Assembly: GCA_023442525.1 (NCBI GenBank)
Contig: JAEZZA010000010.1
Location: 124,001 to 188,000, forward strand
Direction of reading: 5' to 3'
Source of the DNA: Bacteroidota bacterium
GTDB taxonomy: Bacteria > Bacteroidota > Bacteroidia > Bacteroidales > UBA10428
DNA: 64,000 nucleotides
Position numbers and translations under genes: made by a program. This document shows positions 58,580 through 64,000 of this stretch, one piece after another. Position 1 is the first letter of the stretch, and each line of letters opens with the position of its first letter. The notes under the pieces were generated by a model. It was given only the letters and a program-made list of their open reading frames with translations. It was not told the DNA's origin and did not search any database.

Positions 58580-60565
58580 TCAGTATCCCTGGATTCCGTC
58601 GCCAAACCTGTACAGGGGTGATGGTGAATCGTATGGTAAGTCCTCTTTCTGTTTTCGTACAGCGTCCATAGATGCCGGCATTTCGAATGGCAATTTCCCG
58701 GAAGGCGAAAATTCGCCGAAAATCACATCGAGCAACGCTTCGTCACTTGCCCCGAAATTGGCAAGCACTGCCTTGGATCCTGCGGAAATCAAAGGAATTA
58801 CAGCTGGCCGGTCGAGATAAATATCAATTACTGTCGGTGCCTTCCGGATAACCTGTAATATCTTACGATTATCCCTGCCTTTGAAATCCAGATCGCCATG
58901 ATTAAATAACCTGCCGATCAATCCTGATCCTCTCAATTTCTCATGAGGTGTTTTCAACCTGAGAATTGCTATATCTGCGTGTTCAGGTTTGTTTACAACA
59001 GTGCCGTATAACTCGAGTTTCGATGGCTCTATGCCCATCGCATAAATCTTCAGTCCTTTTTTCAGAGGAAGCATTTTTCCCATATTTCGTACGGTATCAT
59101 TTTTCAAAAGCACAATCGACTTCTTCTGTGCCTCTAAACCGGCTCTTTTGAATTCAGGATTCCCTACAATTTGGTCAGCCAGATCAGCATCTACAAAAGG
59201 ATTTTCAAACAAGCCCTGTTTGAATTTGAGCCTGAGAATGCGTCGTACCGAAGTATCAAGTCTGGCCTCGGGAATTTTACCTTCTTGGACAAGCTGCACA
59301 ATGATTTCAGGTACCATTTCACCTCCAAACTGATCCACCCCCGCCTGGATTGCCTTTAACACTCTTTCTTCGGGTGTGGCCTTTTCCATACCTCTGGCCC
59401 GTGCTCCTAGAACCATCATGCCCAGAAACTTCGAATCGGAAACGATTCCCCAGTCGGTACAAACTACCCCATCGTATTTATAATGATTCCTAAGCAATCC
59501 TGTGATCATTTCCCGGTTGAAACTAAACCCCACATTTTCACGGGTCTGGTCGACAGGAATTCCATAATACGGCATGATCATAGCCGTGCCTGCATTGAAA
59601 GCAGCTTCAAAGGGGAGAAGGTGGTATCTGAAATTATTCCCGGGATATGTCTGACCCTTTGAAATATCCAGATGCGGATCGATTCCTTCTTTTTGCGGAC
59701 CCCCGCCGGCAAAATGTTTTGTCATGCATGCCACACCATTGACGAGTGTGTCGGCCTGAAATCCCATAATATATGCATACGTAAGTTTCGACGATAATTC
59801 TGCATCTTCGCCAAAAGTTCCGCCTATTCTTGGCCATCTGGGTTCGGTAGCCAGGTCAGCCATTGGATGTAATGCAATACGGATACCGACTGCCATGTAT
59901 TCCTGCCGGGCAATATCGGCAAAACGATATACCAATGCTGAATCACGAATTGCAGCAAGTCCCGCCGGTTCAGGCCAGGCCGAGAATTCGCCATTCATCC
60001 CGCTTGTTAACGGGTTCGAGCTGTACTGGTTCCGCGGATCACTTGCGATGCTGACGGGAATTCCGAGACGTGTTCTTTCGGCCTGCCTTTGTAAGGCATT
60101 ATACCATAAGGCCATTTCACGCGGTTTGGAACCGAGAAAAATATTAAAGCTGTTGATATGCTTTCGAAAAAGCATGTCTGATGTTCCTGCCGACATGAAT
60201 GAAAGTGGATCCTTCAAAGATGGTTTCTCAGATATTGTGCCGTCATTTCTCATTGAAATCACCGATACGAACATAGCACCTGCTTTTTCTTCCAGGCTCA
60301 TTCTGGCGAGCAGATCATTCACTCTTGCTTCAACAGGTTGCCGATAGTCTTCGTATGCATCCAGCGACCCGTTCTTATTCAGATCGCGGAATTCCAGACT
60401 GTCCATAGTAATGGTTTTAACGGGGGGACCCGCAAGTTCCATTGCTTTTCGGGCATCGTAGCCCGCGGAGACGATAATTTTGAGTAAAGAAACCCCGATT
60501 ACCAGTAAAATGAGGACGAATACTGATAATAGAATGTATAAAAAAACCTTTATAAGATTCTTCAT
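58580..60565 (-). CDS. GH3-family glycoside hydrolase, membrane-anchored
   Basis: This 661-residue protein has an N-terminal membrane helix (FLYILLSVFVLILLVIGVSLL, about 8-28) with no cleavage site. A calcium-loop-like segment, DLNKNGSLDAYEDYRQPVEARVNDLLARMSLEEKAG, leads into the GH3 (alpha/beta)8 domain with GIPVSIASDPRNQ, GTFGEDAELSSKL, CMTKHFAGGG and VVCTDWGIVSD (nucleophile Asp371). The C-terminal alpha/beta sandwich follows (SIVLLKNDT, DRPAVIPL). It is a beta-glucosidase or N-acetylhexosaminidase-like enzyme; specificity is not evident. It converges towards the deoxyribonucleotidase genes. Confidence 0.92.
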   Translation of the reverse strand: MKNLIKVFLYILLSVFVLILLVIGVSLLKIIVSAGYDARKAMELAGPPVKTITMDSLEFRDLNKNGSLDAYEDYRQPVEARVNDLLARMSLEEKAGAMFVSVISMRNDGTISEKPSLKDPLSFMSAGTSDMLFRKHINSFNIFLGSKPREMALWYNALQRQAERTRLGIPVSIASDPRNQYSSNPLTSGMNGEFSAWPEPAGLAAIRDSALVYRFADIARQEYMAVGIRIALHPMADLATEPRWPRIGGTFGEDAELSSKLTYAYIMGFQADTLVNGVACMTKHFAGGGPQKEGIDPHLDISKGQTYPGNNFRYHLLPFEAAFNAGTAMIMPYYGIPVDQTRENVGFSFNREMITGLLRNHYKYDGVVCTDWGIVSDSKFLGMMVLGARARGMEKATPEERVLKAIQAGVDQFGGEMVPEIIVQLVQEGKIPEARLDTSVRRILRLKFKQGLFENPFVDADLADQIVGNPEFKRAGLEAQKKSIVLLKNDTVRNMGKMLPLKKGLKIYAMGIEPSKLELYGTVVNKPEHADIAILRLKTPHEKLRGSGLIGRLFNHGDLDFKGRDNRKILQVIRKAPTVIDIYLDRPAVIPLISAGSKAVLANFGASDEALLDVIFGEFSPSGKLPFEMPASMDAVRKQKEDLPYDSPSPLYRFGDGIQGY

Positions 60566-60713
60566 GGTTGGATTTGGATGGTTGAGGATGAAAAGTTAGA
60601 CAACATTTTCAGATTTTTCAAATTTTCAAATTCTGAATAACTTAGCCACCCGATTGTTTATAAAACATATTAATCGTTCCGGTTGTTAAAAACATTATTA
60701 TCTGATAAACAAA

Positions 60714-63512
60714 ATGACAGGTGTAACCGAAAGCTTTAAGATCCTGACAACAGTGGCGGGAAATTATAAATACATCGATCTCTCCGGCATTAAAACAAAT
60801 GGCCTGAGTATTGATGAATTGCCGTTTTCCATCAGGATACTGCTGGAAAATATTCTTCGCAATTTCAACGGCAGTACATTCAGCAAAGAACATATCGACC
60901 GAATCCTGAACTGGTCGCCAGCTCCCCCAAAGTACGACATACCTTTCCTGCCTGCCCGGGTGCTTATGCAGGATTTTACCGGGGTGCCTTCCATAGTGGA
61001 TATTGCTTCGATACGTTCGGAAGTGGCCCGGAGAAATAAAAATCCTCAGCTTATCAACCCCCATGTGCCTGTCGACCTGGTAATTGACCATTCGGTACAA
61101 GTGGATTATTTCGGTTCGAACTATTCCTATATGCGTAATGTTGACCTGGAATATCAGCGGAACCGCGAGCGCTACACCCTGTTGAAATGGGCACAGTCGT
61201 CATTTGAGAACTTCAATGTAATACCTCCGGGAATGGGCATTTGCCACCAGGTTAACCTGGAATATCTTGCCAAAGTTGTGACCGTAAGAGACGGGATGAT
61301 TTTTCCCGATTCACTGGTGGGAACCGACTCACATACTCCTATGATAAACGGTATTGGCGTCCTCGGATGGGGCGTAGGCGGCATCGAAGCAGAAGCTGTT
61401 ATGCTCAACCAGCCTACCTACCTGATGATGCCTGAAGTCATCGGACTTAGACTCACCGGCACTCTCAAAGCCGGATCCACGGCTACCGACCTTGTATTGA
61501 CTGTTGCCGAACTACTCAGGAAAAAAGGAGTTGTAGGCCGGTTCGTGGAAGTTTTTGGCGATGGCTTGAATAATCTTACCGTACCTGACAGGGCTACGAT
61601 ATCAAATATGTCGCCCGAATTCGGTTGCACCGTCACATACTTCCCTCCCGATCATAAAACTATGGAATATTTGCGGAATACGGGCAGAGACGAAAATCAG
61701 GTTGCTATTGCCGAGCAATACCTCAGGCAAAATCATCTGTGGCGCGAAAACGAAGACCGCATCAAATACACCGAAATACTGGAACTGAACCTTGCCGACG
61801 TAGAGCCTTCACTTTCAGGGCCCAAACGTCCACAGGACAAAATATACCTGAAAGATGCGAAGTGTAAGTTCATCGACATCATGAAGAGTAGTTACAGCAG
61901 AAACTATATCAATGTGGATGAACGTTCGGAAGACAGATGGACCGGTGAAGGCGGACACCCCGAAGGATACCATCCTGTAAAGGATGAAGACCCGAAGAAA
62001 ATCGAACAGGTTGTCGTTGAGGTGGAATCAGAAGTTCAGATAAAACATGGCTTAAAAAGTGTTAAGTTAAAAACCGGAAGTGTGGATTATATGCTGAGTG
62101 ATGGCTCACTTGTAATTGCTGCTATTACCAGTTGTACTAATACTTCGAATCCGAGTGTGATGATCGGAGCCGGACTTCTTGCACGAAAGGCTGTTGAAAG
62201 GGGTCTGGATACCAAACCCTGGGTAAAGACCAGCCTTGCACCGGGATCAAGAATAGTTACCGAATACCTTCAGAAGTCCAGCCTGCTGCCATTTCTTGAG
62301 GCTCTCGGATTCCATGTGGTCGGATACGGATGCACCACGTGCATCGGGAATACCGGTCCGCTTCCTGTTCATATCAGCAAAGCCATAACCGAAAACGATC
62401 TGATAGTTGGTGCCATCCTGTCGGGTAATCGCAATTTCGAAGCGCGTATTCATCCGCTTGTAAAAATGAATTTTCTGGCTTCACCCATACTGGTTGTTGC
62501 ATACGCTATTGCCGGACGAATTGATATTAATTTAGAGAATGAGCCGGTGGCTTACGACAGAAACCTGGAACCGGTATGGCTTAAGGATCTCTGGCCTTCG
62601 TCAGATGAAATTCAGTCGGTAATGGACGAGGTACTTAATGCAAAAGATTACCTGGTTAATTATTCGAAAATTTTTCAGGGTGATGAAAAATGGAAGAGCC
62701 TGGAAACAGTACCAAGTAAGGTGTACGAATGGGATAACGAATCCACGTATATCCGCGAAGCCCCCTTCTTTAAGGATCTGACAGCTACTCCTGCTACCAT
62801 CCGGGATATCAGCTCGGCCCGTGTTCTTCTGAAACTGGGTGATTCGGTAACCACTGATCATATTTCTCCGGCCGGATCGATCTCGGAAACATCACCTGCC
62901 GGACAATACCTGAAGTCAAAGGGAGTTCAGAAAGTCGATTTTAATTCTTACGGCTCACGGAGAGGTAATCATGAAGTGATGATAAGAGGTACCTTTGCCA
63001 ATGTTCGTCTGAAAAACGAACTGGTGAATCGCGAAGGGCCTTTTACCATTTATCTTCCCGAAAACAGGGAAACCTCGGTGTATGAAGCTGCCATGAAGTA
63101 TGCGAAAAACAATATCCCGCTTATAATCATTGCAGGCAAAGAATATGGCAGTGGATCATCACGCGACTGGGCAGCCAAAGGTGTCAGCCTCCTGGGTATA
63201 AGAGCGGTAATAGCTGAAAGTTTCGAACGCATTCACAGGAGTAACCTGGTGGGCATGGGCGTTTTGCCTTTGCAGTTCAGCCCCGGCGATAATGCCTCAA
63301 CCCTGGGTATCGACGGTACGGAAGCATTTGAAATAAAGGGACTTGATGCCATCACTCCTAACAAGGAACTGTCGGTTACGGTTACCTCCGAAGCAGGCAA
63401 AACCTTTTCGTTCAATGTTTGTGCAAGGCTCGACTCACCGGTTGAAGTTGATTATTACAGGAACGGCGGAATCCTGCAATATGTCCTTCGCAACTTCCTG
63501 CAAACGCATTAA
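60714..63512 (+). CDS. acnA: Aconitate hydratase A
   Basis: This 932-residue enzyme of the TCA cycle and iron-responsive type isomerises citrate to isocitrate using a [4Fe-4S] cluster. The cluster ligands are in TSCTNTSNPSVMIG (Cys about 474) and GYGCTTCIGNTG (Cys about 540 and 543). Other signatures are QDFTGVPSIVDIASIRSEV, VDHSVQVDYFGSN, GMGICHQVNLEYLAKVV, GTDSHTPMINGIGVLGWGVGGIEAEAVMLNQP, GDSVTTDHISPAGSI, GSRRGNHEVM and YGSGSSRDWAAKG. It is full length. The promoter was not seen. It converges on the TPR gene. Confidence 0.97.
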   Translation: MTGVTESFKILTTVAGNYKYIDLSGIKTNGLSIDELPFSIRILLENILRNFNGSTFSKEHIDRILNWSPAPPKYDIPFLPARVLMQDFTGVPSIVDIASIRSEVARRNKNPQLINPHVPVDLVIDHSVQVDYFGSNYSYMRNVDLEYQRNRERYTLLKWAQSSFENFNVIPPGMGICHQVNLEYLAKVVTVRDGMIFPDSLVGTDSHTPMINGIGVLGWGVGGIEAEAVMLNQPTYLMMPEVIGLRLTGTLKAGSTATDLVLTVAELLRKKGVVGRFVEVFGDGLNNLTVPDRATISNMSPEFGCTVTYFPPDHKTMEYLRNTGRDENQVAIAEQYLRQNHLWRENEDRIKYTEILELNLADVEPSLSGPKRPQDKIYLKDAKCKFIDIMKSSYSRNYINVDERSEDRWTGEGGHPEGYHPVKDEDPKKIEQVVVEVESEVQIKHGLKSVKLKTGSVDYMLSDGSLVIAAITSCTNTSNPSVMIGAGLLARKAVERGLDTKPWVKTSLAPGSRIVTEYLQKSSLLPFLEALGFHVVGYGCTTCIGNTGPLPVHISKAITENDLIVGAILSGNRNFEARIHPLVKMNFLASPILVVAYAIAGRIDINLENEPVAYDRNLEPVWLKDLWPSSDEIQSVMDEVLNAKDYLVNYSKIFQGDEKWKSLETVPSKVYEWDNESTYIREAPFFKDLTATPATIRDISSARVLLKLGDSVTTDHISPAGSISETSPAGQYLKSKGVQKVDFNSYGSRRGNHEVMIRGTFANVRLKNELVNREGPFTIYLPENRETSVYEAAMKYAKNNIPLIIIAGKEYGSGSSRDWAAKGVSLLGIRAVIAESFERIHRSNLVGMGVLPLQFSPGDNASTLGIDGTEAFEIKGLDAITPNKELSVTVTSEAGKTFSFNVCARLDSPVEVDYYRNGGILQYVLRNFLQTH

Positions 63513-63532
63513 CCACAGAAAATAAGTACAAC

Positions 63533-64000
63533 TTATTCCTGAACCTCTAAACCCTTATTCCTCAGCTCAAGAGCTGTCTCGTCTTCAGGATTCACAGCCA
63601 GTATCTGACCCGCTATGGCTGCTGCTTCGCTTTTATTTCCGGCTAGCAGATGAGCCTCTGCTTTACGGTAAAGGACAGGTAGCCCCAGTTTGTAGGCAAT
63701 TGCATTGCTGTCGAATTCCATAGCCTTATCGCATGCCTCAATGGTTTTGGCGGCATCTCCCAGTTTCAGGTGGCACAGCGATATATTATCCCACACCGAA
63801 GCCAGGTTGTCGTTAATATAATGATTATGATCCAAAGATGCGGACAATTTCTCTCTGATTTCAAAGAATGCCGACAGGGCCGACTGGTAATCATTTGCCT
63901 TCATATGCATAAAGCCGGCAAGACTTTCCAATGCCAGTAAATCGGGGAATTTTTTCCGTGCGTATCCGACCAGTATATGGATTACAGGCAGATAATCGTT
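63533..64000 (-). CDS. TPR-repeat protein, 5' end outside window
   Basis: The frame stays open to base 64000. The visible part carries tetratricopeptide repeats: LESLAGFMHMKANDYQSALSAFFEI, NLASVWDNISLCHLKLGDAAKTIEAC, VLYRKAEAHLLAGNKSEAAAIAGQIL. TPR units mediate protein contact; nothing indicates a partner. An inverted repeat AATAAGT/ACTTATT (63519-63535) lies between its stop and the acnA stop, possibly a weak shared terminator. Confidence 0.8.
   Translation of the reverse strand, partial: NDYLPVIHILVGYARKKFPDLLALESLAGFMHMKANDYQSALSAFFEIREKLSASLDHNHYINDNLASVWDNISLCHLKLGDAAKTIEACDKAMEFDSNAIAYKLGLPVLYRKAEAHLLAGNKSEAAAIAGQILAVNPEDETALELRNKGLEVQE

Noticed and set aside
63519..63535. AATAAGT/ACTTATT hairpin between acnA and the TPR gene as a terminator
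   Set aside because: The 7-bp AT-only stem is weak and lacks a clear T-run; kept only as a note in the TPR gene entry.

Overview
The window reads as chromosomal DNA of a member of the Bacteroidota, most likely order Bacteroidales or Marinilabiliales. The evidence is a SusC/SusD pair with a FecR-type anti-sigma factor and ECF sigma factor, type IX secretion (T9SS) C-terminal sorting domains, BACON domains, DUF6150-like NQA repeats, near absence of Shine-Dalgarno sites, and several promoters of the Bacteroidota form TAnnTTTG. No rRNA, tRNA, CRISPR array, integrase or insertion sequence was found. The lineage is inferred from gene content, not from a marker gene.

Layout, 1-10.3 kb: the 3' end of a secreted phosphoesterase, then five co-oriented genes (1666-9832) that do not look like housekeeping genes. 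They encode an 802-aa protein with ETPF tags and two amphipathic modules, an HETGH metallopeptidase-like protein, a small coiled-coil protein, a 453-aa protein of unknown family, and an 851-aa fusion of a serine hydrolase with an M15-type (LAS) peptidase. None has a signal peptide, although an M15 domain normally acts on cell wall. They look like cargo of a contractile injection system or another non-Sec export route. This is the best candidate here for an undescribed system. 10.3-19.6 kb: oligoendopeptidase F, small unknown proteins, an alpha/beta hydrolase lipoprotein, a 42-aa membrane protein ahead of a FemAB-like transferase, a stand-alone T9SS sorting-domain-like protein, a DUF2934 protein, a NatAB-like ABC exporter and a SatD-like regulator.

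19.6-33.6 kb: a TonB-dependent receptor, an outer-membrane barrel protein, a start-lost signal-peptide gene remnant, a 1497-aa T9SS-exported mosaic surface protein, an apiosidase-like glycoside hydrolase, the NQA-repeat protein, small lipoproteins and barrels, a CPBP protease and a luciferase-like oxidoreductase flanked by inverted repeats. 33.8-44.6 kb: a barrel-like protein with an HEEFH motif, then sigma/FecR/SusC/SusD transcribed leftward to a strong terminator, then a hipBA locus whose toxin gene carries a large internal deletion.

44.7-64 kb: a SWIM-SNF2 helicase, small envelope proteins, a DHFR-fold reductase, DUF488 plus a flavodoxin-reductase-like protein, a complete spermidine/putrescine potABCD operon with an enlarged PotA and a doubly anchored PotD, a TorF-like outer-membrane protein, tandem 5'(3')-deoxyribonucleotidase genes (one a pseudogene), a membrane-anchored GH3 enzyme, aconitase A, and the 3' end of a TPR protein.

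Intergenic spaces carry several families of short dispersed palindromic or tandem repeats. Motifs such as GGTCGCAAACCTG, CAGGGACAGGTCGCG, AGCCACnAATnCACGAATT and GTCGTGCAGTCAG recur at separate places. One copy seems to have run into the 5' end of a gene, and another into a gene remnant.
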